NCBI GenBank assembly: GCA_964615935.1
Contig: CAZTTG010000004.1
Coordinates: 1 to 64,000 of the forward strand
Origin: CAZTTG01 sp964615935
GTDB taxonomy: Bacteria; Planctomycetota; UBA1135; GCA-002686595
Length of the DNA: 64,000 bases
Direction: 5' to 3'
A model generated the notes under the pieces. The model saw only the letters and a program-made list of their open reading frames with translations. It had not been told where the DNA came from and did not search any database. Made by a program: the position numbers and the translations under genes. Below are positions 20,407 to 30,261 of this stretch, one piece after another. Numbering within the stretch: position 1 is the stretch's first letter; each line of letters starts with the position of its first letter.

Positions 20407-20465
20407 CCGCTCGCGGGGGGAGGAACCAACTGGGCCTCCATCCACCCGCGCCCAGCAGCCGGCCC

Positions 20466-21758
20466 TCACCCCCCCCCCACCCGGACCCCCTCCCCCCACG
20501 CGCGGGCGTGGTCCGAGATGTCGCCGGCCCACTGCTCGATGGGCCTCGGCGTCCAGTCCCAGGGGTTCATGGGCACCGTGCCCGAGCTGCCGTCCTCCTG
20601 GTGCAGGACGCAGTGGCTGAGGTTCAGGGGTGCGGCGCACCAGGCGCGCTTGGGGCGGCGGCGGTAGGGCAGGCCCGCGACCGTGGCGAAGGAGCCGAAG
20701 CAGATCGAGCGCAGGTAGCGGTCCTTCGCCAGCCGCACGTCGGGGTTCAGCGCCAGGGTGGGGTCCAGGATGAAGGCGTCCGGCCCGCGCGGGCCCGGGG
20801 TGATCAGCACGTAGTCGGGGGTCAGCTCGCTGCGGCCGATGGAGCGCAGGCCGCAGGGGTGGTCCTGGCCGGGGCGCAGGCGAGGCTCGACCCACAGGTC
20901 CAGGCTCACGCCCTCCCGGGCCAGGGTGCAGCTGGCCCCCATGAGCAGGGCCGTCGCCGGATCCCCCAAGGCATCCCAGCCCATTCCCTCCATGCACTGG
21001 ATGAACTTGAGGCCGCACCAGCGCTGGTACAGGTAGGGCAGGTCGGCCACCTCGGCCGGGCCCCCCAGCAGGCGCTGGGCCATCTCCGGCAGGGCCTGCT
21101 CGGGGTACAGCATCAGGTCGGCCAGGCGCAGCAGGCGGACCCAGGCGGGCGAGCGCGGATAGGGCGAGGGCGGGCGCGAGCAGGGCGGGACGCGGAACTC
21201 GCCCCGCTGCATGACCAGCTTGCGGGCCGCCTCCAGGGCGTTGCGGGCGCGCAGGAGCTCGTGCACGTGGCGCCGCAGGATCTGCTCCTCGCTGGTGGCG
21301 AAGACGCTGTCGCCCTCGCGGGAGATGCGGGCGTCCTCGATCTGCTTGCCCACCCTCTGCTGGGCCCGGCCCAGCTCGCCGATCTGCCGCTCGAGCAGGT
21401 AGGCCAGCCAGCGCAGGGGGGCCAGGTCCGGCTCCAGCACCGGGATGCGGTGGCTCCAGCGCACCGGGATCCAGCGGCCCTCGTGCTCGCGCCAGTCCGA
21501 GGCGCGGCGGGGGAAGACGGCGTCGTGGGGACAGGGTCGGAAGCGCTCCACCACCCGATCGGAGTTGGCGAAGGCCAGCTCGGTGAGCAGGCTGGGCACC
21601 AGCCCGGTGAGGCTGTCGATCAGGCGCAGGAGGCCGAAGAGGCTGTCGGGCCGCACCGCGCTGGAGAGGTGGAGCGAGCGCGGCGCCAGGCTGGGGGCCA
21701 GGAGGTCGGCGCAGAACTCCCGCAGGTCCCGGACGATGGGCTCGGGATCCAGGTTCAT
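20466..21758 (-). CDS. McrC-like (DUF2357/PD-(D/E)XK-like) partner protein of the upstream ATPase
   Basis: A 430-residue protein with no signal peptide. The central helical part (about 110-180) and the motif LPYLYQRWCGLKFIQCM (240-256) resemble the region before the nuclease core in McrC-family proteins (lYE-W---L). A PD-(D/E)XK-like core may follow: TPDYVLI at 313-319 and FILDPTL at 329-335. The lysine expected two residues after the second acid is Thr334; K345 in RLAKDRYLRS could have migrated to fill the role, or the nuclease may be dead. Partnership with the AAA+ gene rests on the 4-nt ATGA overlap and shared orientation. Family assignment is from motif memory, so moderate. Confidence 0.55.
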   Translation of the reverse strand: MNLDPEPIVRDLREFCADLLAPSLAPRSLHLSSAVRPDSLFGLLRLIDSLTGLVPSLLTELAFANSDRVVERFRPCPHDAVFPRRASDWREHEGRWIPVRWSHRIPVLEPDLAPLRWLAYLLERQIGELGRAQQRVGKQIEDARISREGDSVFATSEEQILRRHVHELLRARNALEAARKLVMQRGEFRVPPCSRPPSPYPRSPAWVRLLRLADLMLYPEQALPEMAQRLLGGPAEVADLPYLYQRWCGLKFIQCMEGMGWDALGDPATALLMGASCTLAREGVSLDLWVEPRLRPGQDHPCGLRSIGRSELTPDYVLITPGPRGPDAFILDPTLALNPDVRLAKDRYLRSICFGSFATVAGLPYRRRPKRAWCAAPLNLSHCVLHQEDGSSGTVPMNPWDWTPRPIEQWAGDISDHARAWGEGVRVGGG

Positions 21759-23599
21759 GCCTGGGCGACGTCCTGGCCGTCCTCCAGGCACTCGGCCCAG
21801 CCGTCGATGACGCTGGCGCAGCGGGGCAGGCGCCGGCCGAAGCCGTCCGACCACTCCTGGAGCTTGCCGAGGACGGCCTCGTCGCTGGGGTCGTGGGCCA
21901 GGAGGCGCACCTTGGCCAGCACCTGCTGCTGCAGGACGAGGTCGATGGCCCGCCAGGGATCGAGCTGGATGGCGGTCAGGCTGTCCTGACAGGAGCGCAG
22001 GGCCAGGCCGGTGCGCATCGAGAAGGTGGCGCCCTTGGAGCGCAGGGCGAAGTCCAGGTCCACGATGGCCTGGCGCTGCTCGGCGTCCAGCTCCAGCTCG
22101 GTCCGCCGGAAGACCTCCTCGGCGTCCAGCGGCAGGGAGACCAGGGCGGCGCGGTCCAGCACCCGGGGCGAGAGCGGGCGGGTGGTGTGGTCGGTGTTCA
22201 GGGTGGCCACGAAGCGCAGGGCCGGGGAGAGGGTCACGCTGGTGCGGCCGTTGGTGTCGCGCACCCGGCTCCCCCCCAGGGTGATGGTGCGCTTGGTCTC
22301 GTCGTCGCGGAACTCCGCGCACACCAGGATGTCCGAGAGCCAGTACTCCGGCTGGGAGAGGTTGAACTCCTCGAAGATCACCAGCCGCGTCATCCGGTCC
22401 CCCCGCTTCCAGGCCTCCTCGGCGGCGATCAGGAAGCTGGTGAAGGGCGTCGGCTCGAACACCCCGTCCACCGGGTTGACGTAGCCCAGGAGGTCCTCGC
22501 GCCCGCGCCAGGTGGAGCTGACCGGCACCAGGATCGAGCGGTTCATGTAGGGGTCGTGGATCAGGTGCGTGGCCAGGCTGCTCTTGCCCACCCCGGGGCT
22601 GCCGGTCAGCAGGATCAGGTTCTTGGAGAGGGCCGCCACCCGGATGGCCTCCACCACGGCGGTTCCCCAGATCCCGGCCAGCTCCTCCTCGATGGACTCC
22701 TCGATCAGGGTCCCCAGGGTCTTCTCGGTCGAGGCCGAGCCGTCGGCCACCGTCGCGGCCTCGACGGCGGGAGCCGCGGCCCGCGCGCCGGCGTCGAGAC
22801 CGGGGCTCTCGGCCACCGCGTCGACCAGGGTGCTGAGCTGCTTGAAGGAGCGGATCTCGGGGGCCGCGGCGGGGTACAGGCGCCGCCCCGCGCCGGCCGG
22901 CCCGGAGCTGGCGCCGTGCTTGCGGGCGGTCTTGCTGGCCTGCTCCAGCCAGTCCTCGATGCGGCTGTGCAGGTGGCGGAAGCGCTTCTCGTCGGCCTCG
23001 TCGTACCAGTTGGGCCGGGGCTTGTCGGCGTGCTGCTTGATGTCGTCGAAGAGCCGCACCACGCGGTGCTCGTCGACCTCCCCCAGGTAGCGCCCCCCCA
23101 CCGACTGGAAGGAGCGGTAGGACGGCCGCGGGATGCCGAGCTGGTGGAAGCGGCTCCAGCCGCGCTCGAAGGGGTGGATGCGCCAGTGCACCGTGTGGCT
23201 GAGGTCGATGCGGTCGACCTTCTCGATGCGGTAGGCGCCGTAGAGCAGGCCCTGGTGGGGGTCGTTGCGGCGCTCGGCGATCCCGCTGGGCTCGCGGAAG
23301 GCCGGGCCCCACAGGAGCAGGATCTGATTGTCCAGGGCGTGGGGGTTGTCCTCCAGGAGCCAGCTGCCCCCGTTGTCGTCGATGATCAGGTGGGGACCGG
23401 CCGGGTCGAAGGTGTGCAGGGCGAAGCAGCGGCCGTCGTTGTGCTCGCAGTAGTCCCGGCGGAAGTCCTCCTTGGCGCCGCAGCTCCAGTTGGCCGGCCG
23501 CCGGCAGATGCTCCCGTCCCAGCCCTTGCGGTGGGCGCTGATCTTGCACAGGAGCACGCTCCCCGCGGCGAAGGGCAGGCTGCTCTGGAGGGGGGCCAT
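21755..23599 (-). CDS. McrB-like AAA+ ATPase with an unusual Cys-rich N-terminal region
   Basis: A 614-residue cytoplasmic ATPase. The AAA+ module of the McrB/dynein-related class is at about 325-500: Walker A TGSPGVGKSS (332-341), DLLGYVNPVDGVFEPTPF (369-386), Walker B VIFEEFN (407-413), sensor FVATLNTDHTTRPL (463-475) and a putative arginine finger in SPRVLDRA (477-484). McrB proteins are GTPases or ATPases that translocate DNA for an McrC nuclease. Residues 1-300 have no modification-reader domain that I recognise; they open with CKISAHRKGWDGSICRRPA and contain Cys at 18, 32, 40, 51 and 58. It begins 5 nt after the tyrS stop and overlaps the next gene by 4 nt. Anti-phage defence is a plausible inference, not shown. 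Confidence 0.75.
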   Translation of the reverse strand: MAPLQSSLPFAAGSVLLCKISAHRKGWDGSICRRPANWSCGAKEDFRRDYCEHNDGRCFALHTFDPAGPHLIIDDNGGSWLLEDNPHALDNQILLLWGPAFREPSGIAERRNDPHQGLLYGAYRIEKVDRIDLSHTVHWRIHPFERGWSRFHQLGIPRPSYRSFQSVGGRYLGEVDEHRVVRLFDDIKQHADKPRPNWYDEADEKRFRHLHSRIEDWLEQASKTARKHGASSGPAGAGRRLYPAAAPEIRSFKQLSTLVDAVAESPGLDAGARAAAPAVEAATVADGSASTEKTLGTLIEESIEEELAGIWGTAVVEAIRVAALSKNLILLTGSPGVGKSSLATHLIHDPYMNRSILVPVSSTWRGREDLLGYVNPVDGVFEPTPFTSFLIAAEEAWKRGDRMTRLVIFEEFNLSQPEYWLSDILVCAEFRDDETKRTITLGGSRVRDTNGRTSVTLSPALRFVATLNTDHTTRPLSPRVLDRAALVSLPLDAEEVFRRTELELDAEQRQAIVDLDFALRSKGATFSMRTGLALRSCQDSLTAIQLDPWRAIDLVLQQQVLAKVRLLAHDPSDEAVLGKLQEWSDGFGRRLPRCASVIDGWAECLEDGQDVAQA

Positions 23600-23604
23600 G
23601 GGGC

Positions 23605-24825
23605 CTACTCTACCACCGACCGCAGGCGGGCGAATCGGCGCTTCCCGAGCTGGACCAGCAGATCGCGCCCGGGGGGCGGGACGAGCCGGGAGGGGTCCCG
23701 CTGCACCTCGCCGTCGAGGCGCACCCCGCCGCCCTCCACCAGGCGCTGTGCCTCCTTGCCGGTCCTGCACAGGCCCACCTCGCGCAGGAGCACGAAGAGG
23801 GGCACCCCGGCCTCCGGCCACTCGCCCGGCAGGGAGCGCTCCTCCACGTTCTCGGGGATCTGGTGGTCCCGGAACTGGCGGTCGAAGGCCCGCGAGGCGG
23901 CGGCCGCGGCCTCGCGCCCGTGGTAGCTGGCGGCGATCTCGGAGGACAGGCGCGCCTTGGCCTCCCGCGGGTGCCCGGCCAGCAGGCCCTCGATCTCCTC
24001 CGGGGAGAGGTCGGTCAGGGCGACGAACCAGTCCCGCATGGCGCCGTCCTCGATGCTCATGGTCTTGCCGAACATCTCGCTCGCCGGCTCGGTGAGACCG
24101 ATGGCGTTCTGGTAGGACTTGCTCATCTTGCGCCCGTCCAGCCCGTTGATCAGCGGCAGGGTCAGGCAGATCTGCGGCGGCTGCCCCACCTGCTCCTGGA
24201 GCTGGCGGCCGACCAGCAGGTTGAAGAGCTGATCGCTGCCCCCCAGCTCGAGGTCGCACTCGATCTGCACCGAGTCCCAGCCCTGCATCAGCGGGTAGAG
24301 GAACTCGTGGATGCCGATGGGCTGGCCCGCCCGGTGGCGCTCCTGGAAGGTGTCCCGCTCGATCATGCGCGCCACGGTCATGCGCGCGGCGAGCTGCAGC
24401 ACGTCCTCGAAGCGCATCGCGTCGAACCACTCCGAGTTGCGGTGCACCTCGGTCCGGTTCATGTCCAGCACCAGGGCGGCCTGCTCGGTGTAGGTCGCCA
24501 GGTTCTGCTCGACCTGCTTGCGGGAGAGCTGGGGCCGCAGCTTGTTGCGCCCGCTGGGGTCCCCCACCATGGCGGTGCCGTCCCCCACGATCAGGACGAT
24601 GCGGTGCCCCAGGCGCTGGATGGCGCGCAGCTTGCGCAGGGGGACCGAGTGCCCGACGTGCAGATCGGGAGAGCTCGGGTCCATTCCGAACTTCACCCGC
24701 AGGGGCCGGCCCTGGGCGCGCGCGGCGTCGATCCGCTCGGCCAGCTGCTGCTCCTCGATCAGGTGGACGGTCCCGCGGCGGAACACCTCCATCTGCTCCT
24801 CGGTGGAAGGCATCGTGTGGGCCAC
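23605..24825 (-). CDS. tyrS: Tyrosyl-tRNA synthetase
   Basis: TyrRS charges tRNA-Tyr. The 406-residue class I synthetase has the HIGH-type motif HVGH at 56-59, KMSKS at 233-237 and a C-terminal S4 RNA-binding domain (about 340-400, VGLCRTGKEAQRLVEGGGVRLDG). The motif order and GDGTAMVGDPSGR resemble the TyrZ subgroup. The GTG at 24825 is preferred because AAGGGGGAG sits 5 nt upstream; the ATG at 24813 lacks a suitably placed site. It is followed after 5 nt by the McrB-like gene, so read-through transcription would link that pair to an essential gene. Confidence 0.96.
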   Translation of the reverse strand: MAHTMPSTEEQMEVFRRGTVHLIEEQQLAERIDAARAQGRPLRVKFGMDPSSPDLHVGHSVPLRKLRAIQRLGHRIVLIVGDGTAMVGDPSGRNKLRPQLSRKQVEQNLATYTEQAALVLDMNRTEVHRNSEWFDAMRFEDVLQLAARMTVARMIERDTFQERHRAGQPIGIHEFLYPLMQGWDSVQIECDLELGGSDQLFNLLVGRQLQEQVGQPPQICLTLPLINGLDGRKMSKSYQNAIGLTEPASEMFGKTMSIEDGAMRDWFVALTDLSPEEIEGLLAGHPREAKARLSSEIAASYHGREAAAAASRAFDRQFRDHQIPENVEERSLPGEWPEAGVPLFVLLREVGLCRTGKEAQRLVEGGGVRLDGEVQRDPSRLVPPPGRDLLVQLGKRRFARLRSVVE

Positions 24826-24857
24826 GCGTACTCCCCCTTGCTGGGCTGGCGGCGCGC

Positions 24858-26043
24858 TCAGCGGCGCGCCGATTGGGGTTGTCGGGTGCGATCAAAGGCG
24901 CCCGGCAGCTCGAGGGCGGGCTCCCGACCCCGGTCCTCCTCGAGGCGGCGCTGGCGCTCCTCGAGCCAGCCGACCCAGGCCTGGTCGTCCCCTCCCAGGC
25001 GCGCCACACCCGAGAGCCACCGCAGGGAGGGCACGATGAGGGTGCGCTCGCTGGGGATCATCTCGAGGGCCACGGGGACCAGCAGGTCGAGGGCTTCCTC
25101 GCGGCGCGCGGGCGCGATCCGCACGGTGCGCTCCAGGATCCGGGGGAGCTGCCGCTGCGGGCTGGCGCCGGCCCCGGAGGGGTCCATGATCTCCTCCCGC
25201 AGGAGGCGGATGAGCTCGCCCGGGTCCACCGGGGCGCCGGGCAACCAGGGGGCCAGCCGCACCGCCTCGCAGGAGCGGACCGTGACGCCCATCGCCGGCA
25301 GGTCGCGCTCCTCGCGGATGCCGCCGGCGAGCAGGTCCAGCTCCCAGAAGCCCCGGACCGCCAGGGCGCCTCCCAGGGGCAGGTCGAAGGTGCCCAGCTC
25401 GAGCCGGGTCGGGCGATCGGGGGTGAACCGGAGCGCGTCCAGCTGATCGAGGACGATGGTGCGCGAGCGGCGGTGCTCGGCCCCGGACACGCCCAGGGCC
25501 GTCAGGCCGAAGCGCAGCCGGCCGCCGCCGGCGGCGAGCTGGAGCTCGCGGTCGCCGGCGGTGCCCACGAGCTCGACCCGGAAACGGCCCGCCGCGGCGG
25601 GATCCGGCGCGGACTCGAGCCGCAGGTCGAGGGCCTCGACCAGGGCGCGGCCATCGAGGACCCGCTCGTAGGACTCGGCCGCCTCGCGCGCCCGTCCGGT
25701 GGGTCCCATGCCCCAGATGCGCCCCAGGATCCGGCGCGCCTCGGGATCCCGGCGCTCGCGAACGGCCTCGCCCAGCTGGTCGAAGGCGGGGCCGAGATCG
25801 AGTCCCGTCCGGGCGCGCCGGGCGCCCGGGCGGTGCGCCGCACCATGCGGAGAGGGCGCGGGCGGGCCGGGGGCCGGGCCCCGCCCCGCNNNNNNNNNNG
25901 GGGGGGGGGGGGGGGGGGGGGGGGGTGGGGGGGGGGGGGGGGGGGGGGGGGGGCGCGGGCCCGGGCCCCCCCCCCCCCCACGCCAGGAGGGCCGCCGTCA
26001 GGGCCGCCAGCGGCCGACGACCGAGCGGACCGCGCCGGGACAT
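24858..26043 (-). CDS. Secreted protein of unknown function, interrupted by an assembly gap
   Basis: The start is inferred from the ATG at 26043, which gives a clear signal peptide (MSRRGPLGRRPLAALTAALLAW). The frame then runs into a poly-G tract and ten Ns (25890-25899). Beyond the gap an open frame continues without a start: about 60 codons upstream of 25709 plus 283 codons to the stop at 24858. That part has a beta-rich middle (FRVELVGTAGDRELQL, TFDLPLGGALAVRGFWELDLLAGG) and a helical end. No family is recognised. It lies between rpsA and tyrS with 16- and 32-bp spacers, in the same operon. Joining the two halves is an inference; the missing length is unknown. Confidence 0.6.
25890..25979. 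other. Assembly gap with poly-G/poly-C low-quality flank
   Basis: Ten Ns at 25890-25899 are followed by a G run to about 25953 with a single T at 25926, and a C run ending at 25979. Long G homopolymers next to a gap are typical of two-colour sequencing artefacts, so these bases should not be trusted. Confidence 0.9.
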
Positions 26044-26059
26044 GACCGCGCTCCCCGCG

Positions 26060-28024
<1,965 letters not shown>

Positions 28025-28111
28025 GGGACGGGTTCTCTCTGGGGTTGGGTAGAAGGTTCGGAAGCGGACGGGAAAGGAACGGCCGCCGCGCTCGGCGCGG
28101 CGGTGTGCGGA

Positions 28112-29425
28112 TCAGGAGCCCTGGCCGGGGTCGGGGAAGCGGCCGTCCCCCACCATCTCCCGGACGCGCCCGCGCAGCGCCTCGAGGGCATCGGGGCGGC
28201 CGGAGTCGACGGGCGGGCCGATCTCGAGGCTCAGCCGGCCGGGGCGCGGCAGGCGCTTCTGCTTGGGCCAGGCCTCGAAGCCCCCCCGGATGCCGATGGG
28301 CACGATGGGCACGGCGGCGCGCCGGGCGGTCAGGAGGGCGCCCCGGCGGAAGCGACCCAGCTCGCCGTCGACGCTGCGGGTTCCCTCGGGGAAGAAGGCC
28401 ACCAGGTCGCCGGCGATCAGGTGCTCGCCGACCTCGCGCAGGGCGTTCGAGTCGCCCTGCCCCCGGCGCAGCAGCACGGCGCCGCAGCGGGCCATCAGCC
28501 AGCCCAGCCAGCGGTGGGAGCCGAGGGTGTCGCGCGCCACGAAGCAGACGTGCCGGGGGGCGGCGGCCATGGCCACCAGGGGGATGTCCAGCAGGGACTG
28601 GTGGTTGGCGGCCAGTACGGCGCCGCCCTCCCGTGGGACGTGCTCGCGGCCGACGAGGCGGGGCCGGAACAGGGGCGCGTAGAGGAGCCGCGCCAGACCC
28701 AGGGCGAGGTGGTAGGCCAGGGTGCGACGGGTCAGGGGCGGCCGGGGGACGGCCGGGGCCCCGGAGGGCGCGCCGGGCTCGACGCTCATCCCCTCGGCCC
28801 GCACCCGCTCGAGCATGGCCTCCACCACCCCGGCGGCGTCCAGGCCGTCGGTCTCGATCACCACGGCGTCGCGCGCGCGCACCAGGGGCGAGCGCGAGCG
28901 GGTGGAGTCCACGTGGTCGCGGCGCTGGATCTCCGCCAGCACCTCGTCCAGGCGGTCGGTGCGGCCGGTCTGGAGCGCGCGGCGGCGCGCGCGCTCGGTG
29001 GGCTCAGCGGTGAGAAAGAACTTCCAGGCGGCGTCCGGGAACACGACCGTCGTCGTATCGCGGCCCTCGGCCACCAGGTCGCCCCCGGTCCCGGCCCGCT
29101 GGGCGGCGACCACCGCCTCCCGGACCTCGCCGTGGGCGGAAACCTGGGAGACCAGGCGGTCGACGCCCGGGCTGCGGATCTCGGGCTCGGCGGAGCGGCC
29201 GTCGATCAGGATGCGACCCTCGGGGTCGAAGGAGAGCTGCAGGCTGCGAGCCACCTCGCCACAGACCTCGGCCGACGCGGGATCGACGCAGCGGTCCAGG
29301 ACGACCAGGGTCACGGCGCGGTACATCGCCCCCGTGTCCAGGAAGGTCCATCCGAGTCGCCTGGCGAGCTCCCGGGCCGCGGTGCTCTTGCCCGCACCCG
29401 CGGGCCCGTCGATGGCGATGATCAT
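28112..29425 (-). CDS. cmk: Cytidylate kinase fused to a 1-acylglycerol-3-phosphate acyltransferase
   Basis: A 437-residue two-domain protein. Residues 1-215 are cytidylate kinase: P-loop DGPAGAGKST at 6-15, LDTGAMYR, and GRDTTTVVFPDA, phosphorylating CMP/dCMP. After a Pro-rich linker (about 216-240) comes a PlsC-type acyltransferase with the HxxxxD motif in NHQSLLDIP and the substrate-binding FPEGTRS; it would acylate lysophosphatidic acid at the membrane. ATG at 29425 starts exactly at MIIAIDGPAGAGKS; an ATG 12 codons upstream (29461) is less likely. It is followed by rpsA as in many genomes. The fusion links nucleotide and phospholipid (CDP-diacylglycerol) supply. Confidence 0.93.
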   Translation of the reverse strand: MIIAIDGPAGAGKSTAARELARRLGWTFLDTGAMYRAVTLVVLDRCVDPASAEVCGEVARSLQLSFDPEGRILIDGRSAEPEIRSPGVDRLVSQVSAHGEVREAVVAAQRAGTGGDLVAEGRDTTTVVFPDAAWKFFLTAEPTERARRRALQTGRTDRLDEVLAEIQRRDHVDSTRSRSPLVRARDAVVIETDGLDAAGVVEAMLERVRAEGMSVEPGAPSGAPAVPRPPLTRRTLAYHLALGLARLLYAPLFRPRLVGREHVPREGGAVLAANHQSLLDIPLVAMAAAPRHVCFVARDTLGSHRWLGWLMARCGAVLLRRGQGDSNALREVGEHLIAGDLVAFFPEGTRSVDGELGRFRRGALLTARRAAVPIVPIGIRGGFEAWPKQKRLPRPGRLSLEIGPPVDSGRPDALEALRGRVREMVGDGRFPDPGQGS

Positions 29426-29483
29426 GGAAACGGGGCCGGCCCCAGCTGCAAGCCGGGCCATCCTACGGCGAAACCCTGCCAGA

Positions 29484-30254
29484 TCAAGGGTTTGGGAGCG
29501 TCCGGATGCCCTCCGGGCCGACCTCCAGCACGTCCCCCCGGCCCCCTCCCAGGGCCTGCACGACGAGCCAGCGGCGGCCGCCATCCAGGGGCTCGTCGCG
29601 GTACTCGTGGGCGTGCCCGCAGACCAGGGTGGCGCAGGCGTGGCGCGCGAGCAGGTCCCGCGCGGCCCCCGCCTGCATGGACTTCTCCTCCGAGGGCTTG
29701 ACCGCCAGCGCCCGCTCCGACGCGCGGCGCAGGCGCCGGGCCGTCCACAGGGCCAGGGGGGCGGGGATCCACGGGGCCAGCCAGCTCGCGGGCCGCGAGC
29801 GCAGGACCCGCCTCAGCCGCAGGTACCCGCGGTCCCGGGTGCAGAGCTCGTCGCCATGGACCAGCAGGACCCGGCCGGCCTCCCCCTCGCGGTCGAGGAG
29901 CCCCACCGCTCCGCCCGGGAGCAGGCGCGCCCGGCTGCGCTCCTCGAAGCCGCGCCCGAGGAGGAAGTCCCGGTTCCCCGGGATCACGTCCACCGCGGTG
30001 CCCCCCTCCACCGCCCGGCGGATCCCATCCACAACCGCTGCCGCGGCCGGCAGCCGCATCAGGGCCGGCCCCGCCCAGGCGTCGAAGAGGTCGCCCAGGA
30101 CGACGAGGCGGGGGACCCCCCGGAGGCCCGCCAGCCACCCGAGGAAGGCCGCCGGCGCGTCGTCCCCCACCGCGTCGAGGTGCGGATCCCCGACCAGCAG
30201 GCTGCCCGCCGGCAGGGGCACCTCGGGGAGGTCCGCGCCGCCCTCGATGCTCAC
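29484..30254 (-). CDS. LpxH-like UDP-2,3-diacylglucosamine diphosphatase/metallophosphatase
   Basis: A 256-residue calcineurin-type metallophosphatase. Metal motifs are in LpxH order: DPHLD (23-27), GDLFDAW (54-60), GNRDFLLG (93-100), HGDELCTRD (133-141) and GHAHEYRDEP near 205. GNRDFL and HGDxLCTxD are typical of LpxH, which cleaves UDP-2,3-diacylglucosamine to lipid X in lipid A synthesis, implying an outer membrane. The start is GTG at 30254, 7 nt after the stop of the upstream regulator with GAGG properly placed before it. No other lpx gene is in the window, so a different substrate remains possible. Confidence 0.78.
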   Translation of the reverse strand: MSIEGGADLPEVPLPAGSLLVGDPHLDAVGDDAPAAFLGWLAGLRGVPRLVVLGDLFDAWAGPALMRLPAAAAVVDGIRRAVEGGTAVDVIPGNRDFLLGRGFEERSRARLLPGGAVGLLDREGEAGRVLLVHGDELCTRDRGYLRLRRVLRSRPASWLAPWIPAPLALWTARRLRRASERALAVKPSEEKSMQAGAARDLLARHACATLVCGHAHEYRDEPLDGGRRWLVVQALGGGRGDVLEVGPEGIRTLPNP

Positions 30255-30261
30255 CGCCGCC

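Noticed and set aside
25900..25979. Poly-G and poly-C runs as a biological repeat
   Set aside because: They border Ns and look like a sequencing artefact.
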